A DNA stretch of 64,000 nt, from positions 868,001-932,000 of the forward strand of contig NZ_JAJKFK010000002.1 of NCBI RefSeq assembly GCF_021653975.1, written 5' to 3'. Position numbers and translations under genes: made by a program. Below are positions 34,863 to 43,336 of the stretch, in pieces. The stretch comes from Amycolatopsis sp. GM8. Its GTDB lineage: Bacteria > Actinomycetota > Actinomycetes > Mycobacteriales > Pseudonocardiaceae. The notes beneath the pieces were generated by a model. It was not told the origin of the DNA, ran no database searches, and saw only the letters and a program-made list of their open reading frames with translations. Within the stretch, counting starts at the first letter, position 1, and every line of letters starts with the position of its first letter.

Positions 34863-35152
34863 TTGGCGGCCGGTGCCGGTCGCCGTGCGTGCCGGAGGTT
34901 CAGGGAGGGCGGTGGCGGGCGGTGCCAGCCGCCGTGCGGTGTTAGCGGTTCAGGGAGGGCCGCGGCGGCGGGTGCCGGTCGCCGTGCGTGTAGCGGGAGG
35001 CGGCCTCGGCGTGGCCAGGTGGCGGGCGGGCCTGGGCGCCGTGCGGTGCCGGCGGTTCGGGGAGGGCTGTGGCGGCCGGTGCTGGTCGCTGTGTGTGCTG
35101 GCGGTTCAGGAAGACTGTGGCGGTCGGCGCCGATCGCCGTGCGTGCCTCCTG
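34863..35152. repeat. Degenerate ~50-bp minisatellite, about six copies
   Basis: The 312-base gap between the convergent ABC operon and purQ is almost entirely repeats. The anchor GCCGTGCG (or GCTGTGTG) recurs at 34882, 34931, 34981, 35038, 35088 and 35136, that is every 48-57 bases. GGCGG(C/G)CGGTGC usually lies ahead of it and GGTTCAGGGAGGG usually after it. Copies differ from each other by substitutions and small indels. No coding function, terminator or RNA gene was recognised in it. Confidence 0.85.
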
Positions 35153-35170
35153 TCGAAGGCCCCGGCCTGC

Positions 35171-35842
35171 TCAGGCGGCGGTCAGGGCGTCCACCGCCGA
35201 GTAGAAGATGCCGAGGCCGTCGTCGCTCGGGCCGGTCAGGGCGTCGATGGCGTGTTCCGGGTGCGGCATCAGTCCGACGACCCGGCCGTTCTTGCTGGTG
35301 ACCCCGGCGATGTCGTTGCGGGAGCCGTTCGGGTTTTCGCCCACGTAGCGGAAGACCACCCGGCCGTCGCCTTCCAGTTCGTCCAAAGTGGACTGGTCGG
35401 CGACGTAACCGCCCTCGCCGGACTTCAGCGGGATCAGGATCTCCGCGCCCGCGTCGTATCGGCTGGTCCACGCCGTCGTGGTGTTCTCCACCCGCAGCCA
35501 CTGGTCCCGGCACACGAAGTGCAGGTTCTTGTTGCGCACCAACGCCCCCGGCAACAAGCCGGCCTCGCACAGGATCTGGAAACCGTTGCAGATTCCGAGA
35601 ACCGGCATGCCCTTGCCGGCCGCCTCGATGACCGAAGTCATCACCGGCGCGAACCGGGCGATGGCGCCACAACGCAGGTAGTCACCGTAGGAAAACCCGC
35701 CCGGCACGATCACGGCGTCGACCCCGTGCAGGTCCTCGTCGGCGTGCCACAGCGAAACCGCCTCGGCGTCGGCATAGCGGGCAGCCCGGGCCGCATCGAC
35801 GTCGTCGAGGGTGCCCGGGAACGTGATCACGCCGATCTTCAC
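35171..35842 (-). CDS. purQ: Phosphoribosylformylglycinamidine synthase glutaminase PurQ
   Basis: Glutamine amidotransferase subunit that feeds ammonia to PurL. The 223 residues begin [20 protein letters not shown] and carry the class I nucleophile elbow [11 protein letters not shown] with Cys near residue 87. The His/Glu pair lies in [13 protein letters not shown] start at 35842 overlaps the purS stop by four bases. The minisatellite lies directly after its stop. Confidence 0.97.
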   Translation of the reverse strand: MKIGVITFPGTLDDVDAARAARYADAEAVSLWHADEDLHGVDAVIVPGGFSYGDYLRCGAIARFAPVMTSVIEAAGKGMPVLGICNGFQILCEAGLLPGALVRNKNLHFVCRDQWLRVENTTTAWTSRYDAGAEILIPLKSGEGGYVADQSTLDELEGDGRVVFRYVGENPNGSRNDIAGVTSKNGRVVGLMPHPEHAIDALTGPSDDGLGIFYSAVDALTAA

Positions 35843-36075
35843 GCCAGCCTCCGCACGGTCCACTCCTCGATCACCGGGTTCGCCAGGAACCCCTCGGCGA
35901 TCTTCGCCAGCGTCTCGTCGTCGACCGAGTCGTCGACCTCCAGCTCGAAATGCTTGCCCTGCCGCACCTCGGTGACCCCGGTGAAGCCCAGCCGCGGCAG
36001 TGCGCCGGCCACGGCCTGGCCTTGCGGGTCCAGGATCTCGGGTTTGGGCATGACGTCGACCACGACTCGGGCCAC
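35839..36075 (-). CDS. purS: Phosphoribosylformylglycinamidine synthase subunit PurS
   Basis: A 78-residue adaptor that joins PurQ to PurL. It has the PurS pattern [17 protein letters not shown] and the C-terminal [15 protein letters not shown] start at 36075 with GGAGC 9 bases upstream. It overlaps purQ by four bases, and its 5' region is shared with the divergent U32-like gene. Confidence 0.96.
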   Translation of the reverse strand: MARVVVDVMPKPEILDPQGQAVAGALPRLGFTGVTEVRQGKHFELEVDDSVDDETLAKIAEGFLANPVIEEWTVRRLA

Positions 36076-36182
36076 GGCGGGTGCTCCATGTCTTCGCAGG
36101 TAGGGCGGTACTTGGAGAGAGTAACCCACCGCCTTGACCCCGTTCGCCGCAGTTCCTAGGCTCGTCTGTGATAACGAATACT

Positions 36183-36198
36183 GTCCGAAATATCGAAC
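36183..36198. promoter_or_regulatory. IclR-type operator copy ahead of the U32-like gene
   Basis: GTCCGAAATATCGAAC, one mismatch from the site GTCCGAAATATCGGAC upstream of the iclR-family gene at 37.85 kb. It ends 10 bases before the GTG at 36209. Confidence 0.65.
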
Positions 36199-36208
36199 GG
36201 CGGTCGAC

Positions 36209-37090
36209 GTGCGGCGAACCCGTGAATTCCTGCGTTCACTCGGCCTCCCCGGCGGGGACCTCACCGACCTGCCGACCAGCACGAAGCGGTTCCCCGACGG
36301 CGCGCGATACCGCGTCGAGATCCCCAGCGTTGAAGGGCCCGAGGCGCTCCTCGCCGTCTACGACGAGGCCGACGCGCGCGGCGTCACCGTCCAGCGGGTC
36401 TCCCAGGGCAGCGGCGGGATGCTGCTGACCCAGCGTGAGCTGGCCGACATCGTCGCCATCGAGCGCGATCGCGGCATCGAGGTGTGCCTGTTCGCGCGGC
36501 CGCTCGCGAGGTGGGACACCGGCGCGGCGTCGATCACCGGGCCCGTCGCGGCGCAGGCGCGCGGCACCGAGCAGCTCGTGCACGTGCTGGAGGACATCCG
36601 CCGCACCGCGGAGGCCGGGATCCGCAGTGTGCTGGTCACCGATCTCGGCGTCCTCTCGGTCGCGGCGCGGATGCGGGCCGTGGGCGAACTGCCGGCGGAC
36701 CTGAAGTTCAAGGTCAGTGTCCAAATGGGACTCGCGAACCCCGCGTCGATCCGGCTCGCCGAGCAGGCCGGTGCCACGACGTACAACGTGCCCACCGACC
36801 TGAGCCTCGCGCAGCTCGCCGCGATCCGGGCCGCCATCGACATTCCGCTCGACATCTACGTCGAGTCGCCCGACGACCTGGGCGGGTTCGTCCGGCATTT
36901 CGAGATCGCCGAGATCGTGCGGGTCGCCGCGCCGGTCTACCTCAAATTCGGCCTGCGCAACGCGCCCAACATCTACCCCAGCGGCTCGCACCTCACCCCG
37001 ACCGCGGTCGCGCTCGGCCGCGAACGTGTGCGGCGCGCGGAAATCGGGCTCGAGCTACTGGACCGGTACGCCACCGAGGCGGAGGGTTAG
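36209..37090 (+). CDS. Peptidase U32-like protein, putative IclR target
   Basis: A 293-residue soluble alpha/beta protein with a TIM-barrel-like pattern: [84 protein letters not shown] and [24 protein letters not shown]. It resembles actinobacterial proteins annotated as U32 peptidases, though I see no proven catalytic residues. It could instead be a barrel lyase or aldolase-like enzyme. The GTG start is chosen because the only earlier in-frame start is a TTG inside the promoter region. Its end overlaps the convergent iclR-family gene by 36 bases. Confidence 0.6.
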   Translation: MRRTREFLRSLGLPGGDLTDLPTSTKRFPDGARYRVEIPSVEGPEALLAVYDEADARGVTVQRVSQGSGGMLLTQRELADIVAIERDRGIEVCLFARPLARWDTGAASITGPVAAQARGTEQLVHVLEDIRRTAEAGIRSVLVTDLGVLSVAARMRAVGELPADLKFKVSVQMGLANPASIRLAEQAGATTYNVPTDLSLAQLAAIRAAIDIPLDIYVESPDDLGGFVRHFEIAEIVRVAAPVYLKFGLRNAPNIYPSGSHLTPTAVALGRERVRRAEIGLELLDRYATEAEG

Positions 37091-37837
37091 CCGCGCGGCG
37101 CCCTCGCGTACCAGTTTTTCCCATTGCCGCCAGGATTCTTCGGAATGCCGGGACGTGGGAATCGAGATGCTCATCGCCGCCGCCCACTCTCCCCGGGCGT
37201 CGACCACCGGCGCGGCGACGCAACCGGCGTCCGGATTGGACTCGCTGCGCTCGTGCGCGACACCCGTTCGACGCACCTCTTCGAGCTGTGCCAACAACAT
37301 CGCGCGCGAGGTGATGCTGTTTTCGGTCAGCGCGGCCAGTCTTCGCCCCTTGAGGCGTGCGTTCAGTTCCGCCGGGGGCAGACCGGCGAGCAGCACCTTG
37401 CCGACCGCGGTGCAGTGCGCGGGCAACCGGCGCCCGACCTCGGAGATGAGCCGCACCGAATGTGTCGAGTCTATTTTGGACAGATAGATCACGTCGAGCC
37501 CGTCGAGGATCCCGACGTGCACGGTCTCGCCGCACTGCGCGGCCACCGACCGGGCCGCGGCGTCGGCCTCCTTCGCGAACTCCAGCCGCTGCTGGTAGCG
37601 GGAACCCAGCTCCAGCAGCACCGGGCCGAGCGCGTACGTCGTCTCCTCGCCCACCTGCCGGTCCAGGTACCGGCGGGCGACGAGCGTGGTCAGCAGTTCG
37701 TGCGTGGTGGACCGCGGCAGGCCCAGCCGCTCGACGATCTCTGCGGCGGACAACGTCGCGTCCGGACCGAGGAAGAGTTCGAGCACGTCGGCCGCGCGCT
37801 GCACGGCCGGCACCAGGCGGGGCATGCGCCCAAACAT
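37055..37837 (-). CDS. IclR-family transcriptional regulator
   Basis: A 260-residue regulator with an N-terminal winged HTH (residues 8-70, LSAAEIVERLGLPRSTTHELLTTLV) and a C-terminal ligand-binding domain. The latter has the family block LPAHCTAVGKVLLAGLPPAEL near residue 140 and SITSRAMLLAQLEEVRRTGVAHERSESNPDAGCVAAPV. IclR proteins typically control catabolic genes in response to a small acid. A near-palindrome lies 8 bases upstream of the ATG, with a twin ahead of the neighbouring U32-like gene. Confidence 0.92.
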   Translation of the reverse strand: MFGRMPRLVPAVQRAADVLELFLGPDATLSAAEIVERLGLPRSTTHELLTTLVARRYLDRQVGEETTYALGPVLLELGSRYQQRLEFAKEADAAARSVAAQCGETVHVGILDGLDVIYLSKIDSTHSVRLISEVGRRLPAHCTAVGKVLLAGLPPAELNARLKGRRLAALTENSITSRAMLLAQLEEVRRTGVAHERSESNPDAGCVAAPVVDARGEWAAAMSISIPTSRHSEESWRQWEKLVREGAARLTLRLGGVPVQ

Positions 37838-37844
37838 ACCCGCG

Positions 37845-37860
37845 GTCCGAAATATCGGAC
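37845..37860. promoter_or_regulatory. IclR-type operator ahead of the iclR-family gene
   Basis: GTCCGAAATATCGGAC: perfect six-base arms GTCCGA/TCGGAC around an AT-rich centre. It lies immediately upstream of the regulator start, so it is a candidate autoregulatory site. Confidence 0.7.
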
Positions 37861-37861
37861 G

Positions 37862-38302
37862 CTACGCGACCACCTGGACCTCGTCACCCGGGTGGAGCTG
37901 GTTGAAGAAGGTCACCGCGTCCCGGTGCGACAGGTGCACGCAGCCGTGCGACTTGCGCGCCAGGCTGCCCTCGTGGAACGCCACGCCGGTGGTCGTGAAG
38001 AACACCGAGTACGGCATCGGACCGTGGAACTGCTTGCTGTAGTGGTCGATGTCCTTGTACTGGACGTGGAAGATCCCCTTCGGGGTCGGGTACCGGGGCA
38101 GCCCCGGCGTCGCCGGTACCGGACCGACGGTGATCGACCCGTTGTTCTGCAGCCAGGCCTTCCCCGTGCTCAGCTGCACGCATGCCTTCGCGCGCGGTTC
38201 ACAAGGTGTCGACGAGGCCTGCGCGGCCGGGGCGACCAGCCCGAGCATGCCGATCGCCGCTGCTCCAACCACCACTCCGGTTATTCTTCGCAAGGTAGCC
38301 AT
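37862..38302 (-). CDS. Secreted L,D-transpeptidase (YkuD domain)
   Basis: A 146-residue exported protein. The signal peptide (residues 1-30, ending APAAQASS) is followed directly by a compact YkuD domain with TPKGIFHVQYKD, MPYSVFFTTTGVAFHEG and the catalytic SHGCVHLSHRDA (Cys near 126). Such enzymes make 3-3 peptidoglycan cross-links or attach proteins to the wall. It is short compared with mycobacterial Ldt proteins and lacks an Ig-like or other accessory domain. The stop is one base from the IclR-type site. Confidence 0.92.
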   Translation of the reverse strand: MATLRRITGVVVGAAAIGMLGLVAPAAQASSTPCEPRAKACVQLSTGKAWLQNNGSITVGPVPATPGLPRYPTPKGIFHVQYKDIDHYSKQFHGPMPYSVFFTTTGVAFHEGSLARKSHGCVHLSHRDAVTFFNQLHPGDEVQVVA

Positions 38303-38310
38303 ACAGGTGG

Positions 38311-39792
38311 TTACCCGTTCGCGCGCCGTCCATGCATCAGCGTGACCAGCTTCGCGACGAGCTTGTCGGTCTTCTCGGTCCGGTTGAAGGTCGTCAGGTT
38401 GATCGGCACCGCGAACCGCTGCCGGGCGACGGCCTTCGGCCGGGAGAACTCGCGGAGCCCTTCGGGACCGTGGATCCGCCCGAAGCCCGAGTCCCCGACG
38501 CCGCCGAACGGCAGCGAGCCGATCCCGGCGAACGAAAGCGGGGCGTTGACCGAGGTCATGCCCGCCTTCAGCCGTGCGGCGAGCGCCAGGCCGTTGCGCT
38601 TGGAGAACACCGTCGAGCCCAGGCCGTAGCGCGTGCCGTTGGCCTTCTCCACGGCTTCGTCCATGTCGCGCACCTTCGCGACGGTCATCGTCGGCCCGAA
38701 CGTCTCCTCCTCGACGGCCTCGGAGTCCTCCGGCACGTCCACCAGCACCGTCGGCTGCACGAACCGCTCGCCGACCGCGTCCTTGCCGCCGGTCAGCGCG
38801 CGCCCGCCACGGGCCGGGCCGTCGGCGATGTGCCGGCGGATCACGTCGAGCTGCGACGGCATCGTGATCGGGCCGTACTCGGTGCCGGGCCGGACCTTTC
38901 CGGTCAGCTCCACGACCTTGTCGACGAAGGTGTCGTAGACGTCCTGGTGCACGTAGACCCGCTCGACGCCGATGCAGGTCTGGCCGGCGTTGGAGAACGC
39001 GCCCCACACCGCGGCGTCCGCGGCGGCGGCGATGTCGGCGTCGCTGTCCACCAGCAGCGCGTCCTTGCCGCCGGCCTCGATCACCACCGGGGTGAGGGTT
39101 TCGGCGGCCGCGGCCATGATCTTCTTGCCGGTGCCGGTGGAACCGGTGAACGCGATCTTGTCCACGCCGGCCGAGACCAGCGCGGCCCCGGTCTTGCCGA
39201 ACCCGGTCACCAGCTGGAACACCGGCTGTTCCGGCACGACCTCGGCGAAAGTGTCGACGAGCCACTTGCCCACGCCGGGCGTGTACTCGCTGGGCTTGAA
39301 CACCACGGCATTGCCCGCCGCGAGCGCGTAGCTGATCGAGCCCAGCGGCGTGTGGACCGGGTAGTTCCACGGCCCGATCACGCCGATCACGCCGAGCGGC
39401 TGGTACTCGACCGACGCCGTGTGATTGCTCAGGAGCAGGCCGGGCGAGCGGCGGTGCCGGCCGAGGATCTTCGGCGCGTGCTTGGCGGCCCAGGTCAGGT
39501 GCTCGATCGCGAGCACGGTCTCCAGCTGCGCGTCGCCGTGCGGTTTTCCGGTCTCCTGCTGGACGACCGTGCACAGTTCGTCCATGCGCCGGGTCATCTG
39601 CGCGGCCCAGCGCAGCAGCCGGGCGCGCCGCCCGTCGAACCCGAGGGACGCCCACCAGGACGCGGCGCCGCGCGCCCGCGCGACGGTTTCGGCGACCCGC
39701 TCGGCGCCGTGCACCGGATAGGTCCCGACGACCTCGTCAGTGGCCGGATTCAGCGAGTCGAACGTCTCCTGTGCCACGTCCACGGCGGTCAT
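38311..39792 (-). CDS. NAD(P)-dependent aldehyde dehydrogenase
   Basis: A 493-residue aldehyde dehydrogenase. It has the cofactor region GVIGVIGPWNYPVHTPLGSI, the catalytic Glu in PVVIEAGGKDALLVDSD, the catalytic Cys in SNAGQTCIGVERVYV near residue 270, and the late motif EEETFGPTMTVAKV. The absence of an oligomerisation tail and the sequence style suggest the medium-chain or succinate-semialdehyde group. The substrate is not determinable. GGGAGG lies 6 bases before the ATG. Its first 56 bases overlap the end of the MFS gene. Confidence 0.94.
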   Translation of the reverse strand: MTAVDVAQETFDSLNPATDEVVGTYPVHGAERVAETVARARGAASWWASLGFDGRRARLLRWAAQMTRRMDELCTVVQQETGKPHGDAQLETVLAIEHLTWAAKHAPKILGRHRRSPGLLLSNHTASVEYQPLGVIGVIGPWNYPVHTPLGSISYALAAGNAVVFKPSEYTPGVGKWLVDTFAEVVPEQPVFQLVTGFGKTGAALVSAGVDKIAFTGSTGTGKKIMAAAAETLTPVVIEAGGKDALLVDSDADIAAAADAAVWGAFSNAGQTCIGVERVYVHQDVYDTFVDKVVELTGKVRPGTEYGPITMPSQLDVIRRHIADGPARGGRALTGGKDAVGERFVQPTVLVDVPEDSEAVEEETFGPTMTVAKVRDMDEAVEKANGTRYGLGSTVFSKRNGLALAARLKAGMTSVNAPLSFAGIGSLPFGGVGDSGFGRIHGPEGLREFSRPKAVARQRFAVPINLTTFNRTEKTDKLVAKLVTLMHGRRANG

Positions 39793-40912
39793 GCTGGCCC
39801 TCCCTACTGATGGGTAAGGCCAGCATGGCACAAGCGGCGGCCGAGCTCACTACTCCGAGCGCCGGGACGAGCTGGAGCGGCAGCAACCCGAGGGTGAGCG
39901 AGCCGATCGCGAACCCGGTCCCCTGGATGGCGAACGACAGCGAGAACCCCTCGGCCCGGCGGCCTTCCGGCAGCAGCCGCTGCAACCGGACCGACGCGAT
40001 CGTCACCAGCGGCCCCGTGCACACCCCGATCAGCGCGGCGCCGGTGAACAGTCCAGCCCAGTCGAGGTTCGCCGCGACGATCGAGCCGCCGGTGATGAAC
40101 CCGGCGAGCAGCACGCGCGCCTGCCGCCGTGGCGCGAACGACGGGGTTCGCCAGGCGTAGAGACCACCGCCGAGGATGCTCGCCCCGCTGAGCACGGCGA
40201 TCACGAAGCCCGCCAGCTCCGGCCCGGCACCCAGCCGTTGCACCAGCGGCAGCGGCGCGACCTCGATCGTCGAGAGCAGATGCCCGATCGCGAACTGGCA
40301 CGCGAGCCAGGGCGCGGCCGCGGCGATGGGCAGCTTTTCCTTGTGCGGCAAGCGGAACTCAGCCTGGGCCTGTGGCACGAGCGCTGCCGAGAGCAGGTAG
40401 GCGAGCGCCATCATGGCCAGCGGCACGAGTGAACCGGCGAGGCTGCCGAGCGAGACCACCAGCGGCCCGGCGATCAGCACGCCTTCGAGGATCATCGCGT
40501 CCACCGCGACCGCGCGGGGCAACTGCGCGTCCGAGACCGTGCCGGCGAGCAGGGTGCGGAATCCGCCGGACAGCCCGCCCGCGATCGCACCAGGCACCAC
40601 GACCAACGCCGGCAGCACCGGGCCGGGGAGGTGCGCGGTGGCCGCGATCGTCAGCCCGCCGAACATCAGGCCGGCGCACGCGAGTAACGCCATCAGCCCG
40701 CGGGCCGGTCCGATCCGGTCGAGCAGGCGCCCCGCGGGCACCGCCCCCGCCAGTTCGGCGGCCACGAACACGGCCATCATCACGCCGCCCAGCCGGTAGG
40801 AGCCGGTGATCGCGGTCGCCAGCAAGGTGAACGCCAGCGGGGCCATCGTCGCGGGCAGCCGGGCCAGCTGGGTACCGGCCGACCAACGCCAATACGTCCG
40901 GGGAAGAACCAT
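39737..40912 (-). CDS. MFS transporter
   Basis: A 391-residue major facilitator protein with about 11-12 membrane helices. The loop 2-3 motif is in AGRLLDRIGPARGLMAL, and a second-half repeat contains LPEGRRAEGFSLSFAIQGTGFAIGSL. It belongs to the drug or metabolite efflux type. It is divergent from an ArsR-like regulator across 67 bases. Its C-terminal codons overlap the start of the aldehyde dehydrogenase by 56 bases, unusually far for same-strand genes, so the two are probably coupled. Confidence 0.9.
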   Translation of the reverse strand: MVLPRTYWRWSAGTQLARLPATMAPLAFTLLATAITGSYRLGGVMMAVFVAAELAGAVPAGRLLDRIGPARGLMALLACAGLMFGGLTIAATAHLPGPVLPALVVVPGAIAGGLSGGFRTLLAGTVSDAQLPRAVAVDAMILEGVLIAGPLVVSLGSLAGSLVPLAMMALAYLLSAALVPQAQAEFRLPHKEKLPIAAAAPWLACQFAIGHLLSTIEVAPLPLVQRLGAGPELAGFVIAVLSGASILGGGLYAWRTPSFAPRRQARVLLAGFITGGSIVAANLDWAGLFTGAALIGVCTGPLVTIASVRLQRLLPEGRRAEGFSLSFAIQGTGFAIGSLTLGLLPLQLVPALGVVSSAAACAMLALPISREGQHDRRGRGTGDVRLAESGH

Positions 40913-40979
40913 GCGACCAGCCTTTCGCGGGCCGGGTCAGGCGCATACTGATTCGGAAATAGCCAAAAGTTGGGTCGCC
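40913..40979. promoter_or_regulatory. Divergent promoter region with GCGACC/GGTCGC inverted repeat
   Basis: GCGACCA begins just outside the MFS start, and TGGGTCGC ends just outside the regulator start. The arms are about 45 bases apart. It could position regulator dimers or be coincidental. Confidence 0.35.
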
Positions 40980-41930
40980 ATGATCGAGCTGGAACTGACC
41001 TCACGCAGCGCCCAGCGCGTCCGCTTCGGCATCTCGCCGCTGGAGGAGGCGATGGGCGCGATGCAGGTGATCCTCGGCCGCCGCCGGCATCCGGCCTACC
41101 TGCCCTGGCTGCGGACCGCGCGGGACCGCGCCGAAGAACTGCCGATCGACGGGCTGCGGCGGGTGTTTTCCGCGCGGCACTACATCACCGACTTCCTCAG
41201 CCCGCCGCCCGAAGGCCCCGAGACCACCGCGGCGGAGCAACTCGCCGAGATCCGGCGCACCCCGCCGGAGCAGGTCGCCGCCGAGTTGGCCATGGTCGAC
41301 GCCGACCTCGGCGACCTCGCCGACGATCCGGCGCGGGCACGCGACCGGCTGGCCGACGAAATGGCGATCGTGTGGAGTGATCTCCTCGAAACGCACTGGC
41401 CCCGGTTGAGAGCTGTGCTCTCCGACGACATCGGCTATCGCTCACGCTTGCTTGCCGAGGGCGGGATCCGGTTGGTGCTGGCGGATCTGCATCCCCGGGT
41501 CCGGCTCGCCGGTGACCAGGTCCTGATCGACGTCCGCAGCCGGTCGCGGATCAGGCTCGACCGGCGTGGCCTGCTGCTGATCCCGGCGACGTTCGCCTGG
41601 CCGGGCGTCGGTGTGATGGTCGTGCCGCCCTGGCAGCCGTCACTGCTCTATCCGGCGCGCGGGGTGGGACGGCTGTGGGCGACCCCGCGTGACCCCGACA
41701 AGCGGCTGGCCGCTGCCCTCGGCCGGACGAAGGCCGCGCTGCTGACCGCACTCGACGAGCCCGCGTCCACGTCGGCGCTGGCCGCCCGGCTCGGCCTCGC
41801 ACCCGGCACCGTCTCGGCTCATCTGACCGCCTTGCGCGACGTCGGCATCCTCACCGCGAACCGCACCGGACACGAGGTGCGCTACCGGCGGAGCGAACTT
41901 GGCGACAGTCTTCTCACGGGAATAGGGTGA
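40980..41930 (+). CDS. ArsR-like winged-helix regulator (DUF5937 type)
   Basis: A 316-residue regulator. The long N-terminal sensor region (1-240) opens with SAQRVRFGISPLEEAMGAMQVILG. The C-terminal winged helix (about 255-316, TSALAARLGLAPGTVSAHLTALRDVGILTANRTGHEVRYRRSELG) matches ArsR/SmtB. This order, sensor first and HTH last, is the DUF5937 class of actinomycetes. No metal-binding Cys cluster is present. It probably represses the divergent MFS pump. Confidence 0.88.
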   Translation: MIELELTSRSAQRVRFGISPLEEAMGAMQVILGRRRHPAYLPWLRTARDRAEELPIDGLRRVFSARHYITDFLSPPPEGPETTAAEQLAEIRRTPPEQVAAELAMVDADLGDLADDPARARDRLADEMAIVWSDLLETHWPRLRAVLSDDIGYRSRLLAEGGIRLVLADLHPRVRLAGDQVLIDVRSRSRIRLDRRGLLLIPATFAWPGVGVMVVPPWQPSLLYPARGVGRLWATPRDPDKRLAAALGRTKAALLTALDEPASTSALAARLGLAPGTVSAHLTALRDVGILTANRTGHEVRYRRSELGDSLLTGIG

Positions 41931-41958
41931 TTTTGCGAATATGCGAAGGAGTGAATAC

Positions 41959-42594
41959 ATGCGAATCGTCCACTTCGGACACGCCTGTGTCCTGCTGGAG
42001 ACCGGGAACGCGCGGATCCTCGTCGACCCCGGCGCGTTCTCCGAAGGATTCGACGCCGAACGCGAGCTGTCCGCGGTCTTCATCACCCACCAGCACTTCG
42101 ACCACATCGACCCGGCGAAGCTGCCCGCGCTGCTCGAGGCGAACCCGGCCGCGAAGCTGTTCATCGACCCGGGCACCGAGGAGACCGTCGCGAAGCTCGG
42201 CGTCGAGTTCCAGATCGTTCGCCCCGGCGACGCCTTCGACATCGGCGGCACGGCGGTCAACGCGGTCGGCGGCGAGCACGCGGTGATCCACCAGGACATC
42301 CCGGTCATCCCGAACGTCGGGCTGATCTTCGAGCACGGCGCCTTCTACCACCCCGGCGACTCGTTCCACGTGCCCGAGCAGAAGATCGACGTGCTCGGCC
42401 TGCCGACCGGCGCGCCGTGGCTCAAGGCCGGCGAGGCGGTCGACTTCCTGCGCGCGGTCGGGCCGCGCGTCGCCGTGCCGATCCACGAGGCGGTGCTCGC
42501 GAACCCGGCTATGCACTACGGGTTGTTCACCAACCTCGCGCCCGAGGGCACCGAGGTCCTGGTCGCGCCCCGCGGCGAGGCCGTCAAGCTCTGA
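41959..42594 (+). CDS. MBL-fold metallo-hydrolase (UlaG-like)
   Basis: A 211-residue metallo-beta-lactamase-fold hydrolase. The metal-binding motif THQHFDHID lies near residue 50, further ligands in YHPGDSFHVPE and IHEA, and the opening MRIVHFGHACVLLE has the His of the UlaG-type group. ATG at 41959 is chosen because AAGGAG lies 8 bases upstream. The substrate is unknown. Its last 79 bases overlap the convergent DUF2334 gene. Confidence 0.9.
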   Translation: MRIVHFGHACVLLETGNARILVDPGAFSEGFDAERELSAVFITHQHFDHIDPAKLPALLEANPAAKLFIDPGTEETVAKLGVEFQIVRPGDAFDIGGTAVNAVGGEHAVIHQDIPVIPNVGLIFEHGAFYHPGDSFHVPEQKIDVLGLPTGAPWLKAGEAVDFLRAVGPRVAVPIHEAVLANPAMHYGLFTNLAPEGTEVLVAPRGEAVKL

Positions 42595-43262
42595 TACGTG
42601 GTGCCGAAGGCCCGGTTCTCCAAGGCGACGTCGACGGCGTCGAGCAGCGCCTGCCGGAGGCCGGGCCGCGCCAGGTCGATCGCGTCCACGCCGAGCCGCA
42701 CCAGCCCGCCGCGCCGCGCCGCCCGCGCGGAGGAGAGCACCAGCGCGAAGGCACGCAGCGTCTCGGTGCGCTGCGAGGAACTCGCGAAGTCCTGGATCCG
42801 CGCCCGGTGCACCTCACCGGTCTGCAGGTCGTGGATCGCGTTCACGTCCGCGCAGAGCCGGAAACCCTGACCACGCAAGGCTTCCAGCGTGCCGCGCGAG
42901 GCGAGCCAGCGCGGCGGCGCGAACCCGTCGGCGACCAGCCCGGCCCGGTCGAACGCGGCCTGCGCGGCGATCAGCCGCAGCCGCGCCTCGTGCGCGGGCA
43001 GCGCCGCGAACTCGGCCTTGCGCCCGAAGTGCGCGCGATGCGCCGGGGCGATCCGGTGGTCGTAACCGTGGAGCAGCAGCCCGTCGCCGAGGCGAGTCCG
43101 GTTGCGGACCCACTCGGTCACCGCGGCCGTGCGGGCCAGGTGCGGGGCGAACAGCAGGGACAACGGGACTTTCCGCTGGTCCAGCTCGGCCGCGAGGTCG
43201 GCGCAGCGATGCAGCGTCCGGGGGCCGATGCCGGACAGCGAGACCAGCAGACGGGCGTCCAT
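42516..43262 (-). CDS. DUF2334 polysaccharide-deacetylase-like protein
   Basis: A 248-residue protein with a deacetylase-like barrel: LLVSLSGIGPRTLHRCADLAAEL, PLSLLFAPHLA, GDGLLLHGYDHRI and DGFAPPRWLASRGTLEAL. The HGYDH motif supplies probable metal-binding His residues. DUF2334 proteins are predicted carbohydrate deacetylases. The last 26 codons run antisense through the end of the MBL-fold gene. Confidence 0.85.
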   Translation of the reverse strand: MDARLLVSLSGIGPRTLHRCADLAAELDQRKVPLSLLFAPHLARTAAVTEWVRNRTRLGDGLLLHGYDHRIAPAHRAHFGRKAEFAALPAHEARLRLIAAQAAFDRAGLVADGFAPPRWLASRGTLEALRGQGFRLCADVNAIHDLQTGEVHRARIQDFASSSQRTETLRAFALVLSSARAARRGGLVRLGVDAIDLARPGLRQALLDAVDVALENRAFGTTYQSLTASPRGATRTSVPSGARLVNNP

Positions 43263-43336
43263 ACCACTATTAGCCCAGTCGAAAGTGGCTTTGCGCTTAC
43301 CTGCGAATTACACCCCGCTACCAGGGTGCCGAATTC

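Noticed and set aside
34863-35152. Possible CRISPR array
   Set aside because: Repeats are contiguous and degenerate, with no conserved repeat plus unique spacer pattern and no cas genes.
36579-36588. TGCACGTGCT, one mismatch from the XRE-system palindrome (also at 44472)
   Set aside because: Both lie inside coding sequence of unrelated genes, as single copies without neighbouring TGCA repeats; GTGCACGTGCT is common in high-GC coding DNA.
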